This document shows, in pieces, positions 1 through 13,247 of a stretch of DNA of 64,000 bases. The notes below the pieces were generated by a model that worked only from the letters and a program-made list of their open reading frames with translations, ran no database searches and was not told where the DNA came from. This DNA is from Desmodus rotundus. Taxonomy: Eukaryota; Chordata; Mammalia; Chiroptera; Phyllostomidae. Position 1 is the stretch's first letter; the number at the start of each line of letters is the position of its first letter. The translations under genes were made by a program, and so were the position numbers. The stretch lies in assembly GCF_022682495.2 (NCBI RefSeq), contig NC_071388.1:30178139-30242138 (forward strand). Reading direction: 5' to 3'.

Positions 1-693
1 CTTAATAGTGGGTCTATTGACTCGTGGCAGTGGCAGCGGCTCTAGTAGCCATCAGGGGTGACATGTCCAATACTGGTATGCTATCACTCCCAATAAAGCT
101 GCTCACATGACCTGTGTACTATTTCCTTGCATATTCTAGCTATATTCTATTTAAGCATATTGGCAGATATACTGTGTTGAGAATATGCAAGGATTTTTAT
201 TAGCAATAGAGCTATGTTTGTGAGAATTATTGGTGCATAGGCACCAAAAAGGGCTAACTTATAGCTATATTCTATTAATGCAACAGAAGCACACCAAACT
301 CCCATTCTAAAACTCCTAGGTACGTCCATCCTTCGGAAATATTCAGTTCTTCATCAGTGTACTGGAGGTAATAGGCATAAAAGGAATAACACACGTGCGC
401 AGGTTCACAGTTATCTGAATGGCTCAGTTCAGAACAGTGGCAGGGATTAAACTGTGTAAATACGACAGCTTTCTGACAGACGACACAATGCAAATAACTC
501 CTTTATTAAAAAATAATTCCAGGGAGAGAAGCTCAGTCGGTGAATGAACAAATGTTACATACCAACGAGTCCAGCTCTTCATGAGCCCCTAATGAATCAA
601 TTCGTCGCAACTCTACAACACCCAATAAAGGATTTTGCAGTTTACATTTGAACAAACAGGAATTCTAAACATTTGAAAAAATGTATACATATA
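1..693. other. Intergenic sequence, nothing recognised
   Basis: AT-rich single-copy-looking sequence. The heptamer-rich phrase GCTATATTCTATT occurs twice (about 139 and 263) in a locally repetitive stretch, but no named family was recognised and no coding frame is supported. Confidence 0.5.
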
Positions 694-877
694 ATCTTTA
701 GTATATTTTTTCAATTACCATTTAGTTCCTTTATAACCCCTCCCACCTCGATCACCACAGTGTGTCCATGTCCATGAGTTCTTTTTCTTTTTGCTCAGTC
801 CCTCCACCCTCTCATGTCTCCTCCCCAACTAGCTGGCATCTGTTCTCCATCTAGAAAAAATTCTTTTTGATTCATTC
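694..877 (-). mobile_element. L1 3'-end fragment, antisense
   Basis: The T-rich start followed by ...CCATTTAGTTCCTTTATAACC, GATCACCAC and CATGTCCATGAGT...TTTTTGCTCAGTCCCTCCACC is the reverse complement of the bat L1 3' end, also seen near 19.6 and 32.6 kb in this window. Similar sequence TAATCTTTA at both flanks (about 684 and 877) may be the target-site duplication. Severely 5' truncated. Confidence 0.75.
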
Positions 878-3800
878 TAATCTTTAAGATGTCCTGCATT
901 ATATTGAACTAGTATCTGCCTTCTGTAACTTCTCATTGTTCAAATGTCTCAAATAGTATAATTAATTCAATCTTCTAGGGAATTTTTCTCAGCTCCCAGG
1001 TTCTTGAAAGTATCCTGATATTTTCTTTTATATTAGAGTGGAAATGGAAATGGTTCAACTAGGATCTGTGGGAGGAGGCAGATGAAGAAAGAGTAGATAA
1101 AAGTTAACTAGAAAGAGCCAAAGCAGAAAAGAATCTTATTTTCTTCAAGTTCTATATGCATCTGAAGAGGAAGATTCCTAAAATGAATTTTCTGTACCAA
1201 ATTTTTAGAATTAAGTTAGCAAGCTCATTTTTTAATCCTCTAGAAGTCATCTACTTTCAGTTATTCTTTCTTTCTAGAATAGAACAATTATAACTAATTG
1301 CTTGTCATTATACTACCAAGCTATGTTAATGGATGCCCATCTTTTTAAAGGCTAATTGCAGTCATGAAACAAAATTTCTAATTAGTTGTAGAGCTTTGGA
1401 GCAGATGCATAATATTTGAATCATGCAGGTGCGCATTTGCTTATCTGCTTTTTTTCCGTTCACAAGAAACATTCTAGGAGCTCTGTTTGAATTTCTAAAA
1501 GGTCACACCACAACTTATTACACTACTTTATGAAAATCATAGTGAAATCTACTGTTGCTAAAAAATTATTTTCTCCAAACTCTCAGTGTCCCTGAGCAAT
1601 ACATATTTTAAGGTATTTTTCACTTTATATTCCAGTTAGTTTTGACAATGTATAAAATACAAGTTCCTTCAAGGGCAGGATTCAACTTAATTCCTCTTTA
1701 TAGCTCTCAAAAACTACATGGTTTCAATGAGTGCTGAGGGAATGAGTGAAATCTGAGTAGACCCTCCTTGAGGTTAGTCCCTAGTGCTGGAAAAAACCCA
1801 CTTAAAGATTAAATCCCATGTAGAGGGCAAAAGTGTGCATTTTGTGGCAATCAAAAACCTTCCTGAAACATGAACTTCTCTATGAGACGGATGTTAGCCT
1901 TGGGGCTGCTCATGCTGTTCTACGTATTGCCTCAATCCTTCCCCTCAAACCAGATTCCAACCAGCAGTTCTGCACCCCTCCCCCTTCACCCAAGAAGAGA
2001 GGGCTGACTATTTGAACCTTGCTAACTGACTCCTCTGAGTTTTCTATGGGTGGAGCTTTCAAAAAGGCCATTTGATTTTTATTTTCCTAATTCTCTTCCT
2101 TCTACACTTGTAAAATGGTAAGGATACTGCTCTCCCCTCTCCCCTCCTATCTTCTCCCCTCTACTCTTCCTCTCTCCCTTTCCTCTTTGTCTCCTCCCTT
2201 CCCACCTCCTCCCCTCCCTCTAGTCTCCTCTCTCTACCTGCCTCTCTCTCTATCTCTCCCTCCTCACCCCCACCCCCCCACTTTTTCCCTCTCACTCTGC
2301 CCCTCATCAGGAGACTGTGCCCTGGTCTAGGAGGTAAGCCTGTCAGATGGTCTGGGCCCACTCAGTAGCAGGCAAATGAACCAAAACTCTTTTCTGCTTG
2401 CCTGTCTCCATGTTTTACTGAGCTGGCAGGTGTAGCTTTTTGTCACTTCTAAATGCCAAATCTGGGTTCAGTAGGGTGATGCCCAATAGCATATTTACTT
2501 TGGGGGTAAACTCTATGAAATCCCAGCACAATTTACAAGAATAGGTCAATGGCTTTTGAGTCACAGATGTAATTTGTAATAAAATGTAATTTTGTTTAAC
2601 TAGTCGTCGTTCTTTTCACTTATCTCCTTCCAGAACATTGTGAGAGGTACTGTTCTGGGGAAGAATTCTGGTATTCCTGAGTCCTATGGCCAAAGTACTG
2701 TTTTAAGAGTGTGCTAATCTCACCCTACTCCCAATATTAGGGAATATATTTGCACACATAATAGAAATACACTGATAAGTTTCATACTAAACATTAAATT
2801 TGACTTTTGTCAACCTCTGTAAACAATTAAGATAATATCTTTATTAAATCTATAGGTCCCACCTGTACGGATTCTGAATCTATTGCCAACAGGATCAGGG
2901 TTACATGGAAGATATTTTCTACGCCTAACACAGAAAGTTAGTAACATAGCAAACATTTGTTGTGCGAATTATGGATTAAATAAGGAACTAATATGAATGT
3001 ATATTTATTCTAATACAGAGCTGTGCAATTCAAGTGAGTAGCTAAATATTGGTCTGCACTACTCAGAAAAATTATGGCCTCTCTCTTTGGCTTTCTAAAA
3101 TAAAAATGAAGACAAAGCAATAGATCACTAGGTAAAGGATGCCTTTCAAATGAATATATATTAAGTATCCACAGGGTATATTGCCATGGTTTTTAGAAGT
3201 AAAACTCATTTTGATGAAAAATTGAGCTTTAAAAGGTTCATTTATTTCCCTCTTGCAAGCACACACCTGTGCAATGACTATATATATTTTCTCTGCTTTT
3301 AAAAGCATTATCTGTATAAAACACATTTTTAAAAAGCTTTGTGTCTTTTTCTCTCAGTAAATTATCATGAATAAACATAGAATATGGCCTACTGGTGAGG
3401 AAAAGTAAATTTATAAAAAGAAAATGAATTTTATCATGCATCATTGTTCTAATACTCCAAACTTTTTGCGAAGGTTTATGCCCATCCCTCCCCCTGTTTC
3501 TTTCATATTTAACTCTCTACATCTCTTTCATCTATACAAAAGAGCAGACATAATTTAGCTCCGATTTAAGATCTGTTTAATAGTAGGTGAGCCACTGGAT
3601 AGGAATAGGACACTGTTTGGTATTCCCAGGACAGTTAACATTCATGTACAACCACAATAGTCAAGCCCCTGTGCATGCATTTTTAGCCGCTGTGCTAGCA
3701 TATACGTAACTTTTCTATCCTTTTTTAAAAATGTAACTCTAGCAGTGAACAGGCTTTGGGATCTGAGGATCCTCGTCCTAGCCCTCCAGTCTACAAAATT

Positions 3801-3940
3801 GCCTTCCAGAATTTCTTTCACATTTAATCCCTCAACTCCATCTGGGAGTGATATTCTTCTCCCTTGAGTTTTGACTGGGGCAGAGGGGAAAGGAGAGAGA
3901 AGGAGGTAGATGTGGTATAAGCACAATTGGGCCTATATGG
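878..3940. other. Intergenic sequence with a CT-rich tract
   Basis: No gene recognised. A degenerate pyrimidine-rich tract occupies about 2128-2300 and produces proline/leucine/serine-rich spurious open frames on one strand and glycine/arginine/glutamate-rich ones on the other. The rest is AT-rich without an identifiable repeat. Confidence 0.5.
2128..2300. repeat. Degenerate (CT/CCT)n low-complexity tract
   Basis: Almost entirely C and T with unit lengths varying between CTC, CCTC and TCTCC. No fixed period is visible. Low complexity, not coding. Confidence 0.85.
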
Positions 3941-3941
3941 G

Positions 3942-4160
3942 CTGTGATGGTTACATTTATGTGCTAACTTGACTGGGCTGTCATGCCCAGATAATTGCAT
4001 ATCATACAATTATAACATAATTCTGTGTGTTTCTATAAAGGTGCTTTTTTTTGGGGGGGGGATAAAATTAACAGTTAAAACAGTGGAGATTATGTAAAGC
4101 AGATTGCCCTGCTTAATGTAGGTGAACTTCATTCAATCAGTTGCTCAGTTAAGTTCCGTA
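3942..4160 (+). mobile_element. Old mammalian interspersed repeat (forward copy)
   Basis: GTGATGGTTACATTTATGTG, CTAACTTGACTGGGC and later GTAAAGCAGATTGCCCT belong to a dispersed mammalian element that I recognise by sequence but cannot name securely. A reverse-oriented copy is at about 12.2-12.65 kb. It is interrupted by T8-G9 at 4045-4061. Confidence 0.55.
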
Positions 4161-4904
4161 AGATAAGCCCCAAGTATTTTCCATGTTGAAAGTACATGCT
4201 CTAAAATGAGTAGAAAAACTGGCCAGCTCTCACTAGTAGAGCAGTTTGCAAAATGTCAGCTCTGTACAAGGAATTTCAAGTGGTGCATTAAACAACACTG
4301 AGTCACATGGGTAGAAGCCTTCTCCTTTTAAATTTTGCTTTTTTTCTCTTGGTTAGTTAAGAAAAGAAATCTCAGTTTAGTGCTGGGATATCTTTATGAC
4401 ATCACTAATACTTGCTAGCATAGTTTAAGAAAGAGATATAAATTTCAGGCTCAAAGACTCAAGTAGGCAACAGTATTTAGCTGATATTTAATATCAAAGT
4501 TTTATTTTCACTTTATTTAAGATATATTATATATATAGCAGGTGGGTATTTAGTTAAATAGAGATATAAAGTTTCCTTTTAATATACTTTTATTTAAGTA
4601 AAGAAGTGAAGAGTATAATGAAATTAATAAGAAAACATTTATTTGGGAGAAAGTACAGAAAAGGGCAGACCTCAATTTGACTGCTGATCAAATAAAAATT
4701 ACAAGTGTTTAAAGGAAAAACTAAAGACTAACACTAAAATGAAACTAAAATTAGCAAGGTCCTACTGCTTAGGGGTTGAAATATTTACTGTGTCATTGGC
4801 TGTGTCTGCATGTAAAGGGTGACAGTGTCTTCTTTCAACTGGGTGAATGACAGATGTTGACTGACCACATCTTACTATCCTACGTTATCAGTAATTATGT
4901 TTTT
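4161..4904. other. Intergenic sequence, nothing recognised
   Basis: AT-rich sequence with several ATATAT-like stretches (about 4520-4540). No coding frame or repeat family could be supported. Confidence 0.45.
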
Positions 4905-5000
4905 TATTTTCTTGTTGTTTTTTAATATATTTCATTGATTATGCTATTACAGTTGTCCCATTTCCCCCCTTTATTCCCCTCCACTCTGCACACCCCCTCA
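4905..5000 (-). mobile_element. L1 3'-terminal fragment, antisense
   Basis: TTTCATTGATTATGCTATTA, CAGTTGTCCCATTTCCCCCC and TTCCCCTCCACTCTGCAC are typical of the bat L1 3' UTR in reverse complement. The poly(T) side is at about 4908-4925. Only about 100 bp remain. Confidence 0.7.
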
Positions 5001-6279
5001 TTAATTGTAAACAAATTAAACACTCCCATCAAAAGGCAGAGAATTTTTAACTGGCTCCAACTATATGTTGAGACACATTTTAGATTCAAAGGCACATATA
5101 GGTGAAAAGTAAAAGCATTAAAAATGTAATATGAAAGCAGTAACCAAAAATGGAGCTCGAGGCTATATTAATGTCAGAATAAATAGACTAGGAAACAAAA
5201 ACTGCTACCACAGACAAAGATGATACATGATAACGATAGCAGGGTCAGTCCATCAGGACCTGTATTACTATAAAAGGAGCTTGTTTTTCCCCCCAGGAGT
5301 TACATATTCTGATACTGCCTATCTATCTATGTATCATGTTTATTTTCTAAACAAGTCCATTATTTTCACTCAGATTTTTTGTAGTGAATGGGGGTTTACG
5401 TGAGATTTTGGTATTTTTGCATAAGGAATTTAATTGGTATACTGACCAGAATCTAGGCATACCTCGGATTTGCATACAGCTCAAGAGGCTCATAGAATCT
5501 AGTTTGCACTGAGGGACAAGAGACACTAGATTGGAGAGATCCCCACTAGGACCCCTGAAAACATAACCCCCATAAATGAGGAAAGGGGCTGGCGTGGACA
5601 GATTCAGCCGTGAGGTCTCTGCCAGGGGAAAGTGGAGCAGACCAGAAGTGAGGACGGCGTTTGTGGGAAGTGGAGGGAATGTTTGGAAGCTGGAAAGGCC
5701 TGGGTGCTACTGATAAGTCTGTGAGAACTCTCAGAAGAGACCTAAGCTTCTCCACTTGGATTTCTTAACCCATCTCCCTAAAAGAAGAAAGTGAAGAGTA
5801 TAGTATTTTCTAACACAACAGGGAGAGAGAGAGAGACAAATGAGATCCAGAGACAGGGGCAGGGAGATGAAGGAGAGAGAAATACCCCAAGGGGGTGCAG
5901 GGGAAGGCCACGGTGAGACGCCTGAGTGAAGGCCCAGGAGGGGCAGCCTGGAGCTGTGCGTAGAAGCCACCAGCTCACACCAAGAGCAGATAGATTCCTG
6001 AGTGAGAAAAGGCAGATGCTCTGGAAAGCATTCACATTAAATTTGAAATGAGTCCCCTTGGTGAAAGCGAACAAAGGGGAAAAAAAAAAGGAGATTTAAA
6101 ATGGCTTTAGAAATATCAAGTAAAATCTAGAAAATTACACAAAGTTCAAGAAAGGCTATTTCCCATTGAGATCTATGATTGACGCAGCAGCCTTGAGAGT
6201 AATAAACTACACAATAAAACCCACGAGTGAAATTAGAGTGCTCATTACGATGAGGGAATACATTGGTGTATACTTTGTA
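5001..6279. other. Intergenic sequence, nothing recognised
   Basis: Contains a short GAGA run at 5821-5838 and a moderately GC-rich part at 5520-6000. The minus-strand frames here do not resemble a known protein. Confidence 0.45.
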
Positions 6280-6470
6280 AAACATTTCTTATATCATTGT
6301 ATGTAATCTTCACAACTCGTCTGTGAGGTAACATCATTTCCATTACATGGTTCAAGAAACTGAGCCTCAGGTTGGTTAGAGCGACTCACTTGAGATCATC
6401 CAGCTAGTAAGTATTGTCTCTGGTTCAGCCTGAGGTCTCAGGAAGACCAAACCAAAAGGCTTGCTATAAC
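6280..6470 (+). mobile_element. MIR SINE
   Basis: The core runs from AATCTTCACAACTCGTCTGTGAGGTA through AAACTGAGCCTCAGG...TCACTTGAGATCATCCAGCTAGTAAG, the standard MIR core order (count of 'eosin-like' GAGG...CCCAAGGTCAC...CTAGTAAG) with heavy divergence. An ancient, immobile relic. Confidence 0.8.
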
Positions 6471-8528
6471 ACCTCCAGTCTTCACAGCGTTCCCTACACC
6501 TCTACTACCGCCCGGTTTCCAGACATCCTCCAGGAGCCTAGAGTATGCTTCCATCCATCAGTCACACTGACTTCACAATAGACCTAGTCGGGAACAGGTC
6601 ACGTGCTAGAAGGCAAGATTACTCTCACTTGGGGCCCAGACCTAAAATTTATTTTCTTCATCCCCATGTAGGGTAAAGCTCAGACCCTACAGTTCCCTAC
6701 TGGGGTGTCCTCTTAATTGTAGAAGTCTTCAAATTCTATAAAAGTGGAAACCTTCCGGAGACATGCATTTCACATTAGAGTGACTGGAGAGAAAGATGTA
6801 CGTACGTGCGGTATTGACTTTGGATGAAATGCTGGGGATAGATTGTGTCATCCTCTGATCTACAGAATTTAACAAAAATGTAGAACTGTGCTTTGTCTCA
6901 AACATCTCCAAATATCTGATCATTAGGGATTTCTGCACTAATACGGATCATTAAGCTAAGATCTGGCACTGTATACCTGCATTAACCATCAGAACAAGGT
7001 GACTGTTCCCTCTGTTTTTCAAGAAAGTGAGGAGTAGAGAGAACTGCATCTGTTGGCTGTATAAACCTCCCTAAGTCTGTAATGATTTGTCGAATGAGTA
7101 AATGAATTAGACTTTTTTTAACTTCAGGTCTCAGGTCCCAGAAAAAAAAGTAAAGTCATTAGGGGCAATAATTAGTACTTAAGTTCTAATACTAGTACTT
7201 TGGTTCTTGATAAGACAGCTTTTGCCACTAAAACGCCATTTTAAAAGCTTTTGTGGCATTATACCAAGATATCTCAAAAGACTAAATGTGTCACTTTTGG
7301 TGACAGAGTCAAATGGTGCACTTAAATGTAAAATTTGCCATTTCAGGAAGAGAACAAAAGAGACACATATTTTAGATCTTTAAATTATAGCCATCTGCAG
7401 CAGAATTATCATCCTCACCGTCATCGTCAGCATCGAGGATCATCTGGGCACACATGGCACATGGAAGAAAGTTGGATTTACCCCCACGTCCCCCCCCAAA
7501 AAAAAGCAGAATGCCAAATGAGAATGCTTTTAGCAAAGAAAAGTAATCAATACTAAATGACACATTATTTATGCTATCTTAAATCTTTCTAAAAATGAAA
7601 CAGAGGGGAGCCAAGGAAGATAGGACACAAAGCCACAGTGACTAAAACAGCAGCGATTTCTTTTGTGACAGATGTATATCCATATCCTAACACGAATATG
7701 CCCATGCCTCATTGTCCCCTCTAAAAACCACCTATGTAAATCTCATGTAGCTGACGTGCTTCATCAAGATCTCCACCTACTCCACAGAAAATTGCTCAGC
7801 TAAGAGAGTTGCCATACAATCTATAAAAACTCTGTTTTTCCAAGTTCCTGATGTCCATTTTGGCCTTTGATCCCCTCTTCCATTGGAAAGCATGTTGCAT
7901 TCCTTCTTTGCATGGAAAAATTAAATCTCATTAAAATATCTTAGTTGTCAGACAAAAACAAAACAAAACAAAACCACGTCTGGCAACTTGTTAAAGTTCT
8001 TTAAAAAGTTGAGACCAAACTAGTGTCTTATATTGTAGAAATATTAAGAATTTCTTCCACACCTCAAGCATTCTTGACAGAACTTTCCCCTTAGATAACT
8101 ATGTCTGAATATATAGTTATGAATATACAGTTATAGTTTATGATCAGCATCCTTATTATGGCATAATAACAATAACGGGAAAATCCTGAATTTAACATAT
8201 TTTCATTTATGTACTTCATAGTTTTTACTACTTAGCTTGCTGTATAGTTCACCTGACTTTTGTTGTTTCCTGAGGCAAGACTTTATTAATGTTGGAAGCA
8301 CTGCATTGATTTACATTCTGGCACAAACTCTTTAATCTGGGAGACTACTCCAGATCAGTTTCCTGTCATTACAACTGTCACCAGAATTTATTCCCAAAGT
8401 AAACTTAAACCCTGAACCACGTTTGCTGAAAGAATAATTACCAACACGTTCAAATCATGTATATATAAAAGAATCGTCATGAACAATATCTATGTATTTG
8501 TCAAGGTGTAGTGAAAAATATTTGTTAG
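6471..8528. other. Intergenic sequence, nothing recognised
   Basis: No gene or confidently named repeat. (ACAAA)n-like short run at about 7955-7970 only. Confidence 0.45.
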
Positions 8529-8541
8529 CTTTATTTGTTTT

Positions 8542-9126
8542 TTTCTTTTTATGTCTTCATTTTATTTTTTTAACTCCTTTATTGTTGTTTAATTACAGTT
8601 GTCTGCATTTTCTCCTCCCCCCTCCCCCCACCCCAGCCAAACCCATCTCCCTTCCCTTGCTTTCACCCTCCCCCTTAGTTTTGTCCATGCGTCCTTTATA
8701 GTAGTTCCTGAAAACCCTTCTCCCCACTGTCCCCTCCCCACCTCTGGCTATTGTTAGATTGTTCTTAATTTCAATGGCTCTAGTTATATTTTGTTTGCTT
8801 TTTTCTTTTGTTGATTATGTTCCAGTTAAAGGTGAGATCATATGGTATTTGTCCCTCACCGCCTAGCTTATTTCACTGAGCATAATGCTCTCCAGTTCCA
8901 TCCATGCTGTTGCAAAGGGTATAAGCTCCTTCCTTCTCTCTGTAGAATTCCATTGTGTAAATGTACCATAGTTTTTGATCCACTCATTTGCTGATGGTCT
9001 GTTAGGTTGCTTCCAGCACTTGGCTATTGTAAATTGTGCTGCTGTGAACATTGGGGTACACAGGTTCTTTTGCATTGGTGTTTCAGGGCTCTTAGGGTAT
9101 AATCCCAGCCGTGGAATTGCTGAGTT
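8542..9126 (-). mobile_element. L1 3' end, antisense, with target-site duplication
   Basis: Reverse complement of the L1 ORF2 C-terminal end and 3' UTR. Antisense of the ORF2 tail (GTTGCAAAGGGTATAAGC..., ATTCCATTGTGTAAATGTACC, AGGTTGCTTCCAGCACTTGG) ends abruptly at TGAGT. The 13-bp sequence CTTTATTTGTTTT occurs at 8529-8541 and again at 9127-9139, a clear target-site duplication. 5' truncated to about 585 bp. The 98-aa minus-strand frame at 8863-9159 is part of the ORF2 end; the 123-aa plus-strand frame is its shadow. Confidence 0.92.
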
Positions 9127-9139
9127 CTTTATTTGTTTT

Positions 9140-11124
9140 AACTTGGTTTTCCATCTCACTCACCCAGTCCTTAATCTGGCAGGCTGTGATGGTGTCACTG
9201 GAAAGTACTTCATTTACCTTCTTTGCAGCAGAGTCGCCCAAGATTTCCAAGAGACAACCCTTCCCAGAGCCCCTTGCTTAAAAGCCTCCATGCCTGGGTG
9301 CGGTGCCACATCTCTGGTGGCCCATAAAGCACTTGTGTGGACATGAACTATAATGGTTTTATTTGAAATAGGGGACGCGTACTTCTGTCAGCTTTTCATT
9401 TTAATATTTTTTAAAGAATCTTTGATTTAAACATATTTCTTTATACTATGTATGCAAATCCTACTTAAATGTTTATTATTTGTGCTCCTTCATTGGCCAG
9501 CGCTTTCCCCACAGTCACACAGTGAGGTTTTAGCTCCTGTCCATCAACAGTGGCCACAACACTGAGCTCCATGCAGGAGGCTTTGTTTTTTTCTAACTGG
9601 AACTAGCGTGGGTTCTTCTGTGCTTCCCTCCTTAGACATCACTTATATTTTATTGACACATCAGAAAGAAAATAAGGTCTTGTCCTTCCTCTTGACAAAA
9701 GAAAAACTGTCTGGGAAACTGGGCTTAGAAAAAGGCCATCTTTAAATTAGGATTAAATATAAATAAATATAAATTTTACTTATAAAACAAAGTTAATGAT
9801 GTTAAACTGTAAATTTAAAAATTTGGAATTAATAAGTAAAATAACTAAAATAATGTTATAATTTGATGTTTACCTGTTCTCAGACTTTTATACAATTTTG
9901 GATTCTAGTTGCCTAACTTGAAAATATCACACATGACTAGTATTTAGCTTAATCTTAAGCAAATCACCACCAAGTTCAAGGGCATCTGTAATGATTAAAT
10001 AAGATGAGCTCTCTGTTCATAAACTTGGATACTATGGTATGCCAATTGCTATACTGTTTTCCAAATACTCTTATATTCTATATTTTCTTTGTGTTATATT
10101 GTTGCAAACCAGTAACCAACAGTTTGCACTAAGTACAGAACTCATTTTGACACTTAAGTATCAATCTATCTATTTATCTATTGATTGATCATCAATAATA
10201 CAGAGGGAGATTTATTTTAAATCTGTAATCTGTACTTTTCTCTCTCATATGTTTTCTCAAAAAACTCTGTATGGATTGGATTTATTTAGCCATTGTCATT
10301 CTTTAAACATTCGTGTTCTATTTCAGGAAGTGTGTTCTGTTATAATTTTCAGTTATCCCTATCAAGGTCCCAACCTAACCTCAGAACTTACCTTAGTAAA
10401 AATAAGAAAGTTATGTATTACAAGATATTTTAATAGAAAATCTGTTTCAGAATCTTTTCCCACCCTGAATGAGAGACTAACATTACCTTTCTAAGACTTT
10501 TAAATAGACTCTTCCAGAAGGAAGAGGAAAATGTTATGGTAGCCCTTGAGAGAAATGAGTCCTCTGGATTTTGAAGGAGAAGGCATATAAAGTTTTCATG
10601 AGAATTAGGAGCTCATGCCTCACTCTCTTGCAGCGACCATGAGAGGAGGCAGAACTGCAGGAGGTATGATACCACGGTGTCCCAGACTGTCTAGATCCAG
10701 GAGTCTAGATCCAAGACACACAGCCTAAATCAAGGCCAAGTCTCTGCTGTCAAACCTCGGTGGAGATGCAATAGAGAAGATTTCCTCCAAGGGAACATGG
10801 GAATATATCAGTGTCATCCCGGGGGAAAGAGCCCAAAGAGCCCTTGCCAAATCTGGACTTTACTAGAAGCCCAGGACATTTACAAAACCCTGCAAAGGAC
10901 AGGGAGGCCCAATAATGAATGATACTGAGGTTTCTACTGTTTGAGCCAGATAGGAGCTCAGAGCAGATATATCCCTTATTTCTCTCCCCTATTTAAATAA
11001 TAAGTCATTAACTCAAAAGAGCAAATTATTCAAATAATTATGGTATTTTTATTCCCTTCTTTGCTCTTTTTATAACTAGAGTCACAAATGTAGTTACTGA
11101 ATGTCATTAATTTTATTTCTCAAT
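9140..11124. other. Intergenic sequence, nothing recognised
   Basis: AT-rich with a short (TATC/TATT)n stretch at about 10164-10189. No coding frame supported. Confidence 0.45.
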
Positions 11125-11765
11125 AAAATTTCTCAATTGTATGTGGGAGACAGCTAAAGCAGTGCTAGAGGGAAATTTGTTGCTTTAATGCTTATATTAA
11201 AAAAGAAAAAATCTAAAATCAATAATCTAAGCTTCTTAGGAAATTAGAAAATAAGAGCAAATTAATAAGGAAGATATAACAAAAGAATAATAAAGGTTAG
11301 AGCAAAAATCACTAACAGATAAACCATCAACACAACAAAGAAAATCACCAAAGCTAAGCTGGTTCATTGAAATATTTAACAAAATTGAGAAACCTTTTGT
11401 TAGATTTAGCAAAAATAAATGAGAAAAACAAAAATTACAAAAATCAGGAATAAAAAAGTCAGTGCCAACCTACAAAAATAAAAAATATTGTTAAGAAATA
11501 TTATGAACTACTTTATGCACTAACGAGACAATTAAATGATATGGGCAAAAGCCTTAAAAAGACACAAAGTAACATCATATTCAAGAAGAAATCAGAATAG
11601 CTCCTCTTTAACAAGTAAGAAATTGCAATAAGAATTTAAATTTGTTTCTCACAAAGAAAATGTCAGCCCCAATGCCTTCACTGGTGAGTTCTATCAGATA
11701 TTTAGGGAAGAAATAGTGCCGGTCATTCACAAACTCTTTCAGAAAATAGAGGAAGGAAAAGCACT
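11125..11765 (+). mobile_element. Old L1 ORF2 internal fragment (L1M type)
   Basis: The order of motifs follows L1 ORF2: GGGAGACAGCTAAAGCAGTG, later AAAGCTAAGCTGGTTCATTG, and GCCTTCACTGGTGAGTTCTATCAG...TTCACAAACTCTTTCAGAAAATAGAGGAAG, which precedes the reverse-transcriptase region. Many stops and indels; an internal piece with neither L1 end. Confidence 0.8.
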
Positions 11766-12209
11766 CTACTCAACGTGGAACCACTCAGTCAGGATTCATC
11801 TGTTCTGACCCAGGGGCTCCACCACTATTTAAGACATAAAAGGCCTCTCCCTTTGGATCTCACCAGTGTCCTGAAAGAAAATCCACCTTTCTCATAGAGG
11901 AGTGGCTCCCAAGTTTCAGAGACACTAATGTATCATTTGGGTGAATATAATTTCCATCCACCCAATGACGTCTTGAAACAGAATGACACTCAATACAGTC
12001 TAAAGCTTGTACGCTGCTCATGCAGCTACCACAGATCAAAGCATAGCTCATAGTCATCAAAATCTGTGACTCTCTTCTGTAGTTGTTTATTTCCATGTAG
12101 TTGCACTATAATTTTCATAATCTGTTTCCTGTGACTTTAGAAATTCTGCAGTAGGAAAAGAGGTTCCTCTACAATATCTATTTGCATAATGTACATATAA
12201 TCCATGTAT
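11766..12209. other. Intergenic sequence, nothing recognised
   Basis: No repeat family or gene recognised. The minus-strand 78-aa frame at 11860-12096 resembles no protein I know. Confidence 0.4.
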
Positions 12210-12665
12210 GTACATGGTTAGTCTGGTTTATCTAGAGAAACAGAACCAATCTCTTTATTTATAAAGAGATTTATTATAAGGAATTGGCTCTTATGATTAT
12301 GGAAGCGCAGAATCCCATTATCTGCAATTGGTAAACTGGAGTCCTAAGAGAGCCAATGGTATGGTTCCAGTTTGAGCCTGAGTCCAAAGGCAGAAGAAGA
12401 CCCATGTCTCAGCTTGAAAACCATCAGGCAAAGAGAGTAAATCCCCTCCTGCTCAATATTTTGTTGTTGTTTTTCTATTTAGGCCTCCAACCAATTGGAT
12501 GAGGCCCACCCACACCGAGGACAGCAATCTGCTTTATTCAGGCTACTGATTCAAGAGTTAAACCCAGAAATACAAACACACCCAGAAAAATGTTTGATCA
12601 AAACGCTGGGCCCTCTGTGGTTAAGTCAAGTAGACCCATGAAATGAGCCATGATACCATATTCCA
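12210..12665 (-). mobile_element. Old mammalian interspersed repeat (reverse copy)
   Basis: TCTAGAGAAACAGAACCAAT, AAAGAGATTTATTATAAGGA, ATTGGATGAGGCCCACCCAC and AGCAATCTGCTTTATTCAG form the reverse complement of the same family as the partial copy at 3942-4160. More complete here, about 450 bp. I do not assign a family name. Confidence 0.6.
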
Positions 12666-12917
12666 TCAGACAATCCACCCAGGATAGTAAATGAGATCAC
12701 AGTCATTTGGTAATTTGATAGATAGTTATTAGCTTCTATCATGTATCTGTTCTCAGTGTAGACTCTGAGGATACAACAGTAATTAACACAGACAAAAACC
12801 CATCCTCACGGAGTTGACATTAAAAAGTATATTCCATATTTCACAGGCCCTGGTTTTCCACTATCTACTGAAGGATCTCTAGGCTCTTGTGAAGTTGTCC
12901 CACCCCACAGCATCCAA

Positions 12918-13247
12918 CAGCTGACCTGGAACAATGCTGGGGTTGGGAGCACTGATCCAGCATGCAGTTGAAAATCCACATATAACTTTTGACTCTCCCA
13001 AAACTTAACTGCTAGCAACCTGCTGTTGACTGGAAGCCTTACTAATGACATAAACAGTCAATTAACACGTATTTTGTATATTGTATGTATTATACACTGT
13101 AGTCTTACAGTAAGTAAGCTAGTGAAAGGAAAATGTTATTAAGAGAATTAAAGGAAGAGAAAATACATTTACAGTATTTATTGAAAAAAAAACCCCACAT
13201 ATGAGTGGACCTGCCCAGTTCAAACCATGTTGTTCACGGGTCAGCTG
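12918..13247 (-). mobile_element. MER2 (Tigger-related) DNA transposon, near full length
   Basis: The left end CAGCTGACCTGGAACAATGC and the right end ...TTGTTCACGGGTCAGCTG are recognisable MER2 terminal inverted repeats. The interior has the expected ACTTTTGACTCTCCCAAAAC, CTGTTGACTGGAAGCCTTAC and AGTATTTATTGAAAAAAA segments. At 330 bp it is close to the roughly 345 bp consensus I remember. TA duplications are no longer intact. Non-autonomous and long inactive. Confidence 0.85.

Noticed and set aside
2115..2361. Proline/leucine-rich (plus) and glycine/arginine/glutamate-rich (minus) frames
   Set aside because: Low-complexity CT tract.
8863..9346. Frames of 98 aa (minus) and 123 aa (plus)
   Set aside because: Within an antisense L1 3' end; the minus frame is the ORF2 terminus and the plus frame its shadow running into flanking DNA.
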